DNA of 64,000 nucleotides from UBA7957 sp965222695 (GTDB taxonomy: Bacteria; Pseudomonadota; Gammaproteobacteria; Granulosicoccales; Granulosicoccaceae): assembly GCA_965222695.1 (NCBI GenBank), contig OZ244967.1, positions 2,790,001 through 2,854,000 on the forward strand, in the 5' to 3' direction. Below the pieces are notes generated by a model. That model was not told the origin of the DNA. It saw nothing but the letters and a program-made list of their open reading frames with translations, and ran no database searches. The position numbers and the translations under genes were made by a program. Positions 35,012 through 44,500 of the stretch are shown here, in pieces (the first letter of the stretch is position 1; each line of letters starts with the position of its first letter).

Positions 35012-35043
35012 GGTCATTTCCGATCACACAATGGTCATTTCCG
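35012..35043. promoter_or_regulatory. AraC-type direct-repeat box 1
   Basis: GGTCATTTCCG at 35012-35022 is repeated exactly at 35033-35043, a 21-bp offset (two helical turns). It ends only 11 bp before the AraC-3 start codon, a position suited to autorepression. The same arrangement occurs at 38409, 39369 and 41329. Confidence 0.72.
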
Positions 35044-35054
35044 CTTGACGACCG

Positions 35055-36098
35055 ATGATTACAGAACCCTATTTGGCCGGTGTTTATGTGCGTTATCTAC
35101 CGGTAGAACTAGCCAATTACGGATATGATCCTTCACCGTTTCTGAAGCGGCACAGTCTGAGCAGGGAAAGACTCAATCAAAACAATATTTCACTTGGATA
35201 CAGGGAATACCTCGCGTTTCTCAATGATGTTCTCAACCACACGGATATACCGGCGCTTGGACTCAAGACCGCGGGACATATTAATCTGCTCAACCAGGGC
35301 CTGTTCGGACATGCTATTTCCTGCTGCAAGAATTTAAAGCAGGCGTTCTCGATTCATCAAAATTATTTTATTCTGCAAAGCGATATCATCCCGGGCTGCC
35401 TTGAAATCGAGGATGAACTTGCCAGTTATACGGTCAATATCAGTCTTTTCAGTTACAGCGACGCCATAACGCAGTTTGAAGTCGAGCAGGACTTCGCCAT
35501 GTGGTTCAGATCCGCGGAAGATTTTTGGGAAAAACGCATTCCGTGGATCAAGGAAATACATTTTTCAACCCGGCGTCCGGGAAATTTCCTGGAATACATG
35601 GATTATTTTCAATGCCCTGTACGATTTCAGCAAAAAGACAATCGGTTCTTTTTTGATAAAAAATACCTTGAACAGCCATTTACCGGGTTTGATGCCCTGC
35701 TTAATAAAATCACCGAAGAACAATGCGCCCGACTGCTCGAAGAACAGTTCGCTTCTAACAGCCTGCGTCAACGAATAATACAAGTATTGGAAAAGAGTGG
35801 AAACCGCATTCCGTCCGTTGTGGATATAGCCAATCGCTTTAATATCAGCGAAATCACTCTACGACGAAGACTGAATAAAGAAGGCACGCACTACAAAGCG
35901 CTATTGCTGGAATTCCGAATGAATCTGGCCAAACGCTATCTACTGGAAACCGGTCTTAGCGTAAAGGAAATCGCCCATTTTACCGGCTATACCAACCCGG
36001 CAAACTTCTCTCGCACCTTTACCCAATACCATTCCCTGCCGCCAAAACATTATCGGGCAAAATACTCACCGTTGAAATCCAGTGAGCCGTATAACTGA
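35055..36098 (+). CDS. AraC-family regulator (AraC-3), likely reader of the TCATTT boxes
   Basis: The 347-residue protein has an N-terminal arabinose-binding-type domain and a C-terminal double HTH: SEITLRRRLNKEGTHYKALL near 270-290 and KEIAHFTGYTNPANFSRTF near 313-331. No clear ribosome-binding site precedes the ATG at 35055; instead the exact direct repeat GGTCATTTCCG sits right before it. The same paired box precedes three SDR transcription units just downstream, so this regulator is the natural controller of the SDR block. It is divergent from the GPH transporter. Confidence 0.88.
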   Translation: MITEPYLAGVYVRYLPVELANYGYDPSPFLKRHSLSRERLNQNNISLGYREYLAFLNDVLNHTDIPALGLKTAGHINLLNQGLFGHAISCCKNLKQAFSIHQNYFILQSDIIPGCLEIEDELASYTVNISLFSYSDAITQFEVEQDFAMWFRSAEDFWEKRIPWIKEIHFSTRRPGNFLEYMDYFQCPVRFQQKDNRFFFDKKYLEQPFTGFDALLNKITEEQCARLLEEQFASNSLRQRIIQVLEKSGNRIPSVVDIANRFNISEITLRRRLNKEGTHYKALLLEFRMNLAKRYLLETGLSVKEIAHFTGYTNPANFSRTFTQYHSLPPKHYRAKYSPLKSSEPYN

Positions 36099-36153
36099 AT
36101 AGCGGTCTTTCCCTGGTCGCCAAACCGCGAGACTACTTTCGTTTGACCCCCTT

Positions 36154-36579
36154 CTACTGCGCCTCTGAAGCCAGCTGGTTAAGTTTTCTCACCTGTGCAA
36201 GCTCCGCCTCATCGTAGAGAAATTCTTCCCGCACGATTTTACCGTTTTCCACGGTATAGACGCCGATTTCACGGAATATATGGCGCTCCCCGCTTTGCTT
36301 CATGGTAAAATCGCTTTTTATAATGACCGAAAATCCGCTGGCCCCGATAAAAGGTCCTTCGGAAATAGAAACCGAGTTGATATCCAGCCAGTTTTGTGCA
36401 AGCCAGTCTTCGTGATCGGCGAGATTCTCCGCGCCCTTAACCTCGTGGGAATGCTCTTCCCCCCAGTTCGTGGGTTCAATTTTTACAGCCTTGTCACTGT
36501 AGTACTGCTCATAGGCTTCGCGGAAGTTTCCCTGATTCCACAGTTCGATGCATGCATAGGCAATTTTTTCAATACTCAA
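36154..36579 (-). CDS. SnoaL/NTF2-fold protein
   Basis: The 141-residue single-domain protein has the alpha-plus-beta pattern of SnoaL-like polyketide cyclase/ketosteroid-isomerase-fold proteins: a helical start (IAYACIELWNQGNFREAYEQYY), a DHEDWLAQNW helix and strands around HIFREIGVYTVENGKIVREEF. These serve as isomerases, dehydratases or ligand-binding proteins in catabolic clusters. It is the last gene of the SDR-B/SDR-A run, 57 bp after SDR-A. No catalytic residue assignment is possible. Confidence 0.7.
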   Translation of the reverse strand: MSIEKIAYACIELWNQGNFREAYEQYYSDKAVKIEPTNWGEEHSHEVKGAENLADHEDWLAQNWLDINSVSISEGPFIGASGFSVIIKSDFTMKQSGERHIFREIGVYTVENGKIVREEFLYDEAELAQVRKLNQLASEAQ

Positions 36580-36636
36580 AATCTATCTCCTCGATAGGTT
36601 GTACCGCCGCCAATTATAGCATGTGGACAGCTTTAT

Positions 36637-37407
36637 TTATCCACCCATCAATTTTTCCAGCATATGGGGAGCGAACCCGGCAGTAATACCACCATCAATG
36701 GGTATATTCGTGCCGGTGATAAACCGGCATTCATCGGCTGAAAGAAACTGACAGAGTGCCGCAATTTCTTCGGTCTTACAGAAGCGGCCCATCGGGCAAA
36801 GTGTGTGTATCAACTCGCGTTGCGGATGATCTTCCGGCCACATGGCCCCTTCGGTAGCGCCGGGGCTGAGGGTATTCACCCGGATCCCGCGAGGCGCCAG
36901 TTCCATGGCAATGCCTTTAGCCATAGTGAGCAATGCTGATTTTGCAGCGCCATACGCAGTTTCACCGAAGTTTCCCATCCCTGTCAGCAATGTGGCAATA
37001 AAGACGATAGAACCACCGTCACGCATATGCGGCAGGGCACTGCGTACAACACGGTAATGGGCAAGGCTGTTCAAATCGAACATACTCTCAAGGATGTCGT
37101 CATCGGTATCCTCGATCATGGTGAATTCCACTACCGCGCCTGCATTACTGATCACTGTATCTATGCCCCCAAGGGCACTGGCGGCAGCATCCACCATTGT
37201 GCTGATCTCCCGGGATTTTGTCACATCCGCGGCGATAAACTCGGCGCCGATCTCCCTGGCGATCTCCGGCCCTTCACTGCGACGACCGGTAATCACCACA
37301 CGGGCACCCTGATCGATAAAGCGTTTCGCTGTTGCGAGACCGATTCCGCTGGTGCTACCGGTGATCAGAGCGGTTTTTCCAGCGAGGGAAAATGAAGGAT
37401 TAGGCAT
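36637..37407 (-). CDS. Short-chain dehydrogenase/reductase (SDR-A)
   Basis: The 256-residue classical SDR has TGSTSGIG at 16-23, the NAG motif, and YGAAK as the catalytic pair, with a C-terminal GGITAGFAPHMLEKLMGG tail. Its length and sequence fit FabG/cyclohexanol-type oxidoreductases. It follows SDR-B by 113 bp, a gap that holds a REP-like half-site, and precedes the SnoaL-like gene. Confidence 0.85.
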   Translation of the reverse strand: MPNPSFSLAGKTALITGSTSGIGLATAKRFIDQGARVVITGRRSEGPEIAREIGAEFIAADVTKSREISTMVDAAASALGGIDTVISNAGAVVEFTMIEDTDDDILESMFDLNSLAHYRVVRSALPHMRDGGSIVFIATLLTGMGNFGETAYGAAKSALLTMAKGIAMELAPRGIRVNTLSPGATEGAMWPEDHPQRELIHTLCPMGRFCKTEEIAALCQFLSADECRFITGTNIPIDGGITAGFAPHMLEKLMGG

Positions 37408-37462
37408 GGTTCGGCTCCTGCGATGTCGTTATTTGTTCAATGGTGATGTTGGTCCGGTGGTA

Positions 37463-37487
37463 TTTCGCTTGCAGGGCACGCTCCTAC
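37463..37487. repeat. REP-like half element
   Basis: TTCGCTTGCAGGGCACGCTCCTAC matches one arm of the REP-like repeats at 50008 and 59292. A lone copy between SDR-B and SDR-A. Confidence 0.55.
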
Positions 37488-37520
37488 AAGCCCGTAGGTT
37501 TATTCATGCAGCAACATCAA

Positions 37521-38288
37521 CTAAGTCTGGCTTGCATTAAAGGTATCGTATTCATCGAGAACAGACTTCCACTGCATCTCAAGCATATCGCGGAATTCCG
37601 GATGAGAAAAAATGCAGAATCGGCCATCATTGGCTTTTATCGTCCGTAACACATTCGACGCCACATCCTCGGCAGGAATCAATCTGTCTTCGGCGGGAAA
37701 ATCCATTTCATCATTCATCGGGGTATCGACGGCCCCCGGCGCGAGTATGGACACCTGCACACCTTTGTCGGCGACTTCCTGAGCCAGTGACTGTGAAAAT
37801 CCGACAACGGCATATTTGCTGGCGGTATAGGTACTGCAGTCCGGAACGGCAATCATGCCCGCCAGCGACGAGGTGTTTACGATATGCCCGGAACCCTGCC
37901 CGATCATATCCTTGATAAAGGTTTTGCAGCCCAGTATCACGCCGTCGATATTGATGCGCGACTGCAGGTACCAGTCTTCCATCGGTGAATCGACAAAAGT
38001 ACCTACCCGCATCACGCCGGCATTATTGCAAAGTATGTCTACCCGGCCGTATTTACCGATGATCTGTTCGCGCATGGCCGTCCAGGCATCGGCGTTGCTG
38101 ACGTCCAGACCCACTGCCAGATGATCACCCGTCTCAAGCAACGCAAGGGTTTCCCCCGTTGCAGCTTCGTTGATATCGGCAACGACAACCCTGGCCTCAT
38201 CAGCGGCGAAAAGCTGACATAGGGCACGACCTATACCGGAACCTCCACCAGTAACCACAGCAATTTTATTTCGCAAATCCAATGACAT
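37521..38288 (-). CDS. Short-chain dehydrogenase/reductase (SDR-B)
   Basis: The 255-residue classical SDR has TGGGSGIG at 13-20, CNNAG and YTASK. It is close to SDR-C (38442): both share RINIDGVILGCKTF/RVNIDGVVLGCRTF-like segments and the same EFRDMLE/EFRDTLE C-terminal block, so one arose by duplication of the other. An AraC-type box lies 121-152 bp before its start. It probably heads a transcript with SDR-A and the SnoaL-like gene. Confidence 0.87.
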   Translation of the reverse strand: MSLDLRNKIAVVTGGGSGIGRALCQLFAADEARVVVADINEAATGETLALLETGDHLAVGLDVSNADAWTAMREQIIGKYGRVDILCNNAGVMRVGTFVDSPMEDWYLQSRINIDGVILGCKTFIKDMIGQGSGHIVNTSSLAGMIAVPDCSTYTASKYAVVGFSQSLAQEVADKGVQVSILAPGAVDTPMNDEMDFPAEDRLIPAEDVASNVLRTIKANDGRFCIFSHPEFRDMLEMQWKSVLDEYDTFNASQT

Positions 38289-38408
38289 ATTGATCTCCGA
38301 TAGTTCAGCACAGAATCGAGCTGCACCTTGATCCGGTTGACGGAACTCAAAGCAAGATTAAGAAACGGGTGTGTATTCAACTATGCAGAATTATTCCGAT
38401 ACTGAACA

Positions 38409-38440
38409 GATCATTTGCGGGCTTGAAATGGTCATTTGGG
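38409..38440. promoter_or_regulatory. AraC-type direct-repeat box 2
   Basis: GATCATTTGCG (38409-38419) and GGTCATTTGGG (38430-38440) have the 21-bp offset seen in box 1. The pair lies directly after the SDR-C stop and upstream of SDR-B. Confidence 0.65.
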
Positions 38441-38441
38441 C

Positions 38442-39227
38442 TCATTCATTTGAAACCGGAACCGTATTGAAACTCTCGTACTCGCTCAATATCGCCTTGT
38501 ATTGCTCTTCCAGCGTGTCGCGAAATTCGGCGTGAGTGAAGATAAATTGCCGGCCATCCCCGGCCTTGATCGCCTTTACGACATGTCTGGCTACATCCGC
38601 GGGCGGAATCATTCGGTCTTCAAAAGGTATTTCAACCCCCTCGTTCAACGGAGTGTCTATGGCACCCGGACAAAGTATGGAAACCTGTACGCCCTTATCC
38701 GCCAGTTCGTACCCGACGGCCATGGAGTAGCCGACAACGGCAAACTTGGAGGCAGCGTAGGCGGAGAACTCCGATGCGGCCAGCAAACCGATCAAGGACG
38801 CGGTATTGAGAATAAATCCTGCCCCTTTGGCGGCCATATCCGGGCCGAACGTCCGGCAGCCCAGTACAACCCCGTCTATATTGACGCGCGACTGAATATA
38901 CCAATCCTCCAGCTCGATAACATCATAGGGGCCGACGCGGAAGATGCCGGCATTGTTGCAAAGCCCGTCCACACCCTCGTTGAACTTCTGCTTCAGTTGC
39001 TCGCGGAGTGCTTCCCAGGAATCCTGCCGGGTCACATCCAGCAACGCGGCCAGCCCTGGGTTTTTTCCATCCAGTTGATCGACCGTTTGTTCCGCAGCCT
39101 GTAAATCGAGATCGGCGGCGATCACATAGGCGCCCTCGTCGGCGAAATGTTTGCACAATTCACGACCGAGGCCGCCACCGCCACCGGTCACGACGATGAC
39201 TTTATCTTGTAGATCCAGAGACATCAC
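38442..39227 (-). CDS. Short-chain dehydrogenase/reductase (SDR-C)
   Basis: The 261-residue classical SDR has TGGGGGLG at 14-21, CNNAG and YAASK. It is paralogous to SDR-B throughout. The start is MM; either of the first two Met codons is possible. An AraC-type box lies 142-173 bp upstream, and the terminator after SDR-D (39451) separates it from the SDR-D/E transcript. Substrate unknown; duplicated SDRs of this kind are common where stereo-isomeric alcohols are oxidised. Confidence 0.87.
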   Translation of the reverse strand: MMSLDLQDKVIVVTGGGGGLGRELCKHFADEGAYVIAADLDLQAAEQTVDQLDGKNPGLAALLDVTRQDSWEALREQLKQKFNEGVDGLCNNAGIFRVGPYDVIELEDWYIQSRVNIDGVVLGCRTFGPDMAAKGAGFILNTASLIGLLAASEFSAYAASKFAVVGYSMAVGYELADKGVQVSILCPGAIDTPLNEGVEIPFEDRMIPPADVARHVVKAIKAGDGRQFIFTHAEFRDTLEEQYKAILSEYESFNTVPVSNE

Positions 39228-39368
39228 TCTCTCCCGTAAATGGCAAGGTCGAGCTGTAGAGATGCACGCCTAAATGAATTGGCGGAGCACTGGTACTCTG
39301 ACCACCTAATTATTTAGGATTCAGCGAGATAATCCACAGCATATCCGATCCTGCAAGTGGCCATAGAG

Positions 39369-39400
39369 GTCATTTCGGAGCTTTAATCTGTCATTTTCAC
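39369..39400. promoter_or_regulatory. AraC-type direct-repeat box 3
   Basis: GGTCATTTCGG (39369-39379) and TGTCATTTTCA (39390-39400) again show a 21-bp offset. It lies in the 39228-39508 gap, upstream of SDR-C; the second copy is the weakest in the set. Confidence 0.6.
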
Positions 39401-39450
39401 TCAAACCGGGCACGGGATTTACCCACCGGGAAAGGTGGTTGTGTATACCC

Positions 39451-39483
39451 AAAAAGCCCCTTGTATCGACAAGGGGCCTTTGA
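39451..39483 (-). terminator. Rho-independent terminator after SDR-D
   Basis: On the minus strand CAAGGGGC is preceded by its complement GCCCCTTG with a 6-nt loop, and TTTTT follows. It ends the SDR-E/SDR-D transcript and insulates SDR-C. Confidence 0.75.
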
Positions 39484-39508
39484 AGTTCCCGATCGGACCC
39501 ACCCGTTA

Positions 39509-40423
39509 TCAGGCACCGGCGTCGAGGGCACGATAAACATCCATGGTCCTTTTGTAATACGTGGGATTTTTACCTTCACGAATCCTGGTTAAGCGATGCT
39601 CGATGTGATCCCAGTGCTCGCCCATATTGGGCTTGACGTAGAAAATATCCTTGCGGATCGCGTCGATGACGCTGTCGACAACCACATCGCAGTCGGTACC
39701 GTTCTCGCCGAAATGCTCGACCACCTGCATCACGTAATCACGCGGGCCGAAGTAAGATTCGTCCCAGTCGGCTTCCTTGCCTTCGGTCTGCTCCAGCTGC
39801 TCCTTCAGGAAGTAGTAAATGCCGGTTCGGGTATTGCCGACCAGCACCACACTCAGGCCGATTTTGTTGTCGGGACGGCCTTCCAGATCCCAGTGCAGGC
39901 ACTCGGCCCAGGCCATTAACCCGGCCTGACCGACGAAATACGGCGCGGGGTCGCTGAGGCCGGTCATCAGCATAAAGGAGGAGCCGGTGAAGATAATCCG
40001 GGCCTCGTCTTCCTTGCGCAGGTGCGGCAGGAATGCATGCACACCGTAGAAATGAGCGTCGAGGTTGGCGGCCAGGGTTGTCTTCCAGGCATCCGGGGTA
40101 ATTTCGGTTGCGCGGAAGCCATCGACCTCTTGCAACTGAGCCGCGTTGAGGCAAAGAAGATTGACCTTGCCGAATTTCTCAATGGTTTTTTCCGCCAGCA
40201 GTCGGTTGTTTTCGAGTGTCGAGATATTGCAGTTCAACGCCAGCAACCTGTCGCCGGCGTTAAGATCGGCTACCGCTGCATCCAGGGCTTGCTGATCGAT
40301 ATCGGCGATCACGACATCAGCGCCTTCGCTGAGGAAACGACGAACCATCTCCAGGCCGATACCGTTAGCACCGCCCGTGACGACGGCGACTTTGCCGTTC
40401 AAATCTTGCATGGTATGACTCAT
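39509..40423 (-). CDS. SDR-fold protein lacking the catalytic lysine (SDR-D)
   Basis: Starting at the ATG at 40423, with a GAGGGGG site upstream, the protein has 304 residues. The nucleotide motif TGGANGIG is at 16-23 and NLLCLNAA replaces NLLCLNAG. At the active site it reads Y162-F-V-G-Q166 where the paralogues at 29382 and 40437 have YFASK/YFATK. The Gln codon CAG is unambiguous (complement of 39926-39928). The C-terminus is about 30 residues longer than in SDR-E. It follows SDR-E by 13 bp. With the Lys lost, it may be an altered enzyme, a partner subunit of SDR-E or a binding protein. Confidence 0.85.
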   Translation of the reverse strand: MSHTMQDLNGKVAVVTGGANGIGLEMVRRFLSEGADVVIADIDQQALDAAVADLNAGDRLLALNCNISTLENNRLLAEKTIEKFGKVNLLCLNAAQLQEVDGFRATEITPDAWKTTLAANLDAHFYGVHAFLPHLRKEDEARIIFTGSSFMLMTGLSDPAPYFVGQAGLMAWAECLHWDLEGRPDNKIGLSVVLVGNTRTGIYYFLKEQLEQTEGKEADWDESYFGPRDYVMQVVEHFGENGTDCDVVVDSVIDAIRKDIFYVKPNMGEHWDHIEHRLTRIREGKNPTYYKRTMDVYRALDAGA

Positions 40424-40436
40424 TGATTGTCCCCCT

Positions 40437-41252
40437 CTATAGCGTGTCGTAGTCAGCGCTGGGTTGTTCCAGCTTACGCATGCGCTCAATCCGTGCATCG
40501 ATCACATCCCAGTAGCCGCCCGGATTCGGTTGTACGTAGAATTGATCTTTCCGAACCGCGTCGAATACACCGGCAGCCACTTCTGAAGGCGGCGTTCCGG
40601 CGGCCAGTTCGGCGGCGGCGGCAGCAATGATCTCCGGATCTATATCGTCGGTTGCCGCGTTTTTAGCCGCATTGGTGGCTGTGTCGCCAGGCATCAGCAC
40701 GGAGATTCCCACTTTCGAACCGGCCAGCTCCAGATCGAAATACAGGCTTTCCGCCATCGACAGAACACCGGCCTTGGTGGCGAAATAAGCGGCCTGCATA
40801 GGGCCGGTCATCATGCCGAACATGGACCCGGTGATCACGATGTGAACCTCTTCTCCCTGTTCCTCCAGCAGCGGCAGGAATGCCTGGCAACCGAAGAACG
40901 GGCCGTTCAGATTGACACCGATCTGCAGATTCCACTCGGCTTCGGAAACATCGGTGAAAGGACGTGGCCGGCCCAGTCCCGCGTTCAGACACAGCAGATT
41001 GACGCCGCCGAACGCCTGTTCAGCCGAAGCGGCCAGCTTCTTGTTCTCTTCCGGAGAAGATACGTCGCAACGAACCGCGATCAGCCGGTCACCGGCGTCA
41101 AAATCGGCAACCGCCTCATCCAGTGCATCCTGGCTGATATCGGCGATAAGCACTTTCATGCCCGAATCCAGCGCTTGCCGGGCCAGTGCCTTTCCTATAC
41201 CGCTGGCACCGCCGGTGATGACCGCGACCTTGCCTTGAAAATTCTTGATCAT
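40437..41252 (-). CDS. Short-chain dehydrogenase/reductase (SDR-E)
   Basis: The ATG at 41252, behind GAGGTGGAGAGG, is chosen (271 residues). It is a classical SDR with TGGASGIG near 13-20, NLLCLNAG and the intact catalytic YFATK. It is closely related to the SDR at 29382. It heads a two-gene transcript with SDR-D, ended by the terminator at 39451. An AraC-type box (41329-41360) lies 77-108 bp upstream. Confidence 0.87.
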   Translation of the reverse strand: MIKNFQGKVAVITGGASGIGKALARQALDSGMKVLIADISQDALDEAVADFDAGDRLIAVRCDVSSPEENKKLAASAEQAFGGVNLLCLNAGLGRPRPFTDVSEAEWNLQIGVNLNGPFFGCQAFLPLLEEQGEEVHIVITGSMFGMMTGPMQAAYFATKAGVLSMAESLYFDLELAGSKVGISVLMPGDTATNAAKNAATDDIDPEIIAAAAAELAAGTPPSEVAAGVFDAVRKDQFYVQPNPGGYWDVIDARIERMRKLEQPSADYDTL

Positions 41253-41328
41253 CCTCTCCACCTCTTTAGACTCGTTTTAAATTTACGGACCTCAGAATAA
41301 GTATGAGGTGAGACTCGAAGACTAGAAA

Positions 41329-41360
41329 TATCATTTCCAATCTATTAAATATCATTTCCG
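41329..41360. promoter_or_regulatory. AraC-type direct-repeat box 4
   Basis: TATCATTTCCA (41329-41339) and TATCATTTCCG (41350-41360) have a 21-bp offset. The pair is 77 bp upstream of SDR-E in the 41253-41549 divergent gap; the rest of that gap is AT-rich, and no other clear signal was found. Confidence 0.65.
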
Positions 41361-41549
41361 GATGCTGCAATTGACCCAAAAGTCCGCAAATGTCCTGAGT
41401 ACATTTCGGGAGCGGGCCACGAAATTGACCGGGAATATATAAAATTTTCCCCCCAAGTGCCGATAAACACAATAGTTTTCCATTGCTCTCTAGGTTCCCT
41501 CCGCGGTGAGTGGTTGTTTAGTGAGTTGTTTTACAACAAGGAACAACCC

Positions 41550-44500
41550 GTGTCCGAAACAAATCTGAATACCTGCCCGGAATCGGAGCAAGCGACAACT
41601 GATTCCTCCCTGAAACCGCAAATTCAGGCGGAGCAAGTCCGTTTACTCTATTCGCAAGGGTATGAAACGCTGATCACCAGTGCCCTGACGTCAGTTTTTT
41701 GCGTATTACTTTTTTGGAATGTTTTTCCGGTCAGAACCTTTGTGATGTGGTTGTCCGCTATGGCGGCTATATTGGCCATGCGCTGGTTTCTTATCGCGTA
41801 TTTTTATCGTTCGGATCCGGATAGGCCTGAGCTGCTTGTTTCATGGGGTCAAAGATACACATTGCTGGCCGGGCTGACAGGGCTGTTGTGGGGTAGTCTC
41901 ATGTTGACCTGGGACCCTGGCTGGCCAACCTTTCAACAGGTACAATTGATCTTGGTACCCGTTGCGCTCGCCGCTGGGGCGGTCAGCGCCTATGCGGCCT
42001 GGTTTCCCGCTTATCGTGCTTTTCTTTTTTCCATCATGGTGCCCGTTTGCCTGGTCTTTTTCAGCGTTGGAACCTATGAGACCGTTACAACGGGCGCACT
42101 GGGCGTGTTTTTTACACTGGGATTATACGTTCTGAGTAAAAAATACAACGGAAAAGTCAATGAAATACTTGAGCTACGCTTTCAAAACGACGAGTTGGTG
42201 AATGGCCTCACCCGCAGCAATCAGGACTTGCAATCCGAGGTAGAAAAACGCGCCGCCGTTGAAGCCAGTCTGAGAGAGAACGAGAAAAAATACCGCAAGC
42301 TGTACGACAGTTCCAGTGACGCCGTTGTACTGATTGGTGAAACCGCTTTTCTGGACTGCAATGCATCGGCATTGCAGATGTTCGATCTTCCGTCACTGGA
42401 TGATTTCCACCGGCTCGATTTCAACGCGCTCTTCTTTAAGAACGACCGGGCGGAAATCGCGCAAAAGGATTATTTTCTGGAACAGCTCAGCCTGGCCCGT
42501 GAGACGGGAGAATCCCGTTTTGACTGGATTGCACGGCGGGGAGACGGATCCCGCATCTATCTCGAAGTCGTCTTGACACTGATGACAATCTCTGGGGAAT
42601 CCGTACTGCAAGCCGTAATGCGTGATATCTCCCAACGAAAAGAAACGGAGGACGCATTGAGACAGGCCAAGGAGGCCGCCGAAGCAGCGAGCAAATCAAA
42701 GAGTGAGTTTCTGGCCTGCATGAGTCACGAGATCCGTACACCCATGAACGGTGTGCTGGGTATGACTCAGTTGCTGATGACCACTGATCTAACCGATAAA
42801 CAGCAACATTTCGGCAAATCGATTTACCGCTCCGCCGAATCGCTGCTGGCCATTATCAATGACCTCTTGGATTTTTCCAAAATTGAAGCCGGCAAGCTTG
42901 AGCTGGAGGTGATCGAGTTTGATTTACACGGTCTTGTGGAAGAAGTCTGCAGCCTTATGGCGGATGCCGCCCACAGCAAAGAATTGGAACTGATCTGCCA
43001 TATCGAGCGCGACGTGCCGCGGGCGTTCGGCGGTGATCCGGTCCGGCTTAGGCAGATTCTTACCAATCTGATCAGTAACGCCATCAAATTCACCTCCGAG
43101 GGCGAAGTACTCGTGCGGGTAAATATAGACCAGACTCTTGAAAAGACATCACGATTGGCGTTTTCCGTTAGCGATACAGGAATCGGTATCTCGCCTCAAA
43201 AACTGGCGACGATTTTTGAATCATTTTCCCAGGAAGACAGCTCGACGACTCGCAAGTTCGGCGGCACTGGACTTGGCTTATCAATCGCCAAGCAGCTTTC
43301 CCACTTGATGGATGGCGATATACAGGTTGAAAGCACCCCTGGCAAAGGATCGACCTTTTCATTTACCGCTTGCCTGGAAAATCGCTCGGAAAACAGTGTT
43401 GCAAATGCATTGACCGGTGACGAAATCCGGCACTTGCGGGTGCTGGTCGTCGACGATAATAAAACTAACCGAAACGTTCTCCACCATTTACTGGACCATT
43501 GGGGAGTCGAGCATGGTCTGGCCGAAGATGCCGCCCATGCAATGCGGCTGCTTCGCTCCGCGTCGATTGTGGGCAAGACTTACGATGTTGCAATTCTGGA
43601 CATGATGATGCCGGATAAGAACGGAATCGAGCTTGCGAACGAAATACGCCTTCTGCCTGAGGCCGATAAGATTCAATTGATTATGCTCTCATCCATGCTG
43701 TTTGAGAAAAAAGATGAATCGCTTCGAGGCCTGGATGTACGCGCATCGCTGCATAAACCCATACGCCAATCGGAGCTGTACAATTGCCTGATGCAAGTCA
43801 CGCAGCACGATCAGAAACGCCCCATAGATGCCGATTCATCGTCAGCTGAGAACTCCGAAGCTCAACAGTACACAGGAACGAAAGTACTCCTGGCTGAAGA
43901 TAGTCCGATCAATCAGGAAGTGGCAAGCGGTATGCTGAGCGCTTACGGTTGCGACGTCATGGTTGCGTGTAACGGCGCAGAGGCCGTGCAAGCAGTATCG
44001 CGCGAGCAGTTCGACATTCTTTTTATGGATTGCCAAATGCCTGTCCTGGACGGACTCGCTGCAACAAAGCAGATACGCCAGGCCGAGCGTTCGATTCGAG
44101 TCCCTATAGTTGCATTAACCGCCGACGCCATGAAAGGCGATCGTGAACGCTGTATTGATGCAGGTATGGATGACTATCTTTCCAAGCCCTTTCAAAGTGC
44201 TGATCTACTGATGATGCTGAACCGATGGGTAAGCGAAAAACCCAACACCGATGAGGCCATTGAAATAGTGGCGCCCGAACCTGATTTATCTCCCGAACCC
44301 TGCAAAGATCCGGAAGACCGGCAACCGGAAGTGGTGACTTCAATAAGCTCTGCGCAGGATGATGTTCAACGCTTTGATCCCAAGCCACTCTCTGCTATCC
44401 GCAACCTCGGCCAAGGTCAGGACATTATGGTCCGTATCATCGGCATGTTCAAAGACAGCACACCCGAAGCTGTCGACGAAATGCGTCAGTCCCTGAAAGA

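Noticed and set aside
39304..39317. CCTAATTATTTAGG palindrome
   Set aside because: The half-sites are inverted relative to TAGGT-N-ACCTA, so it is not a member of the operator family; probably chance in AT-rich DNA.
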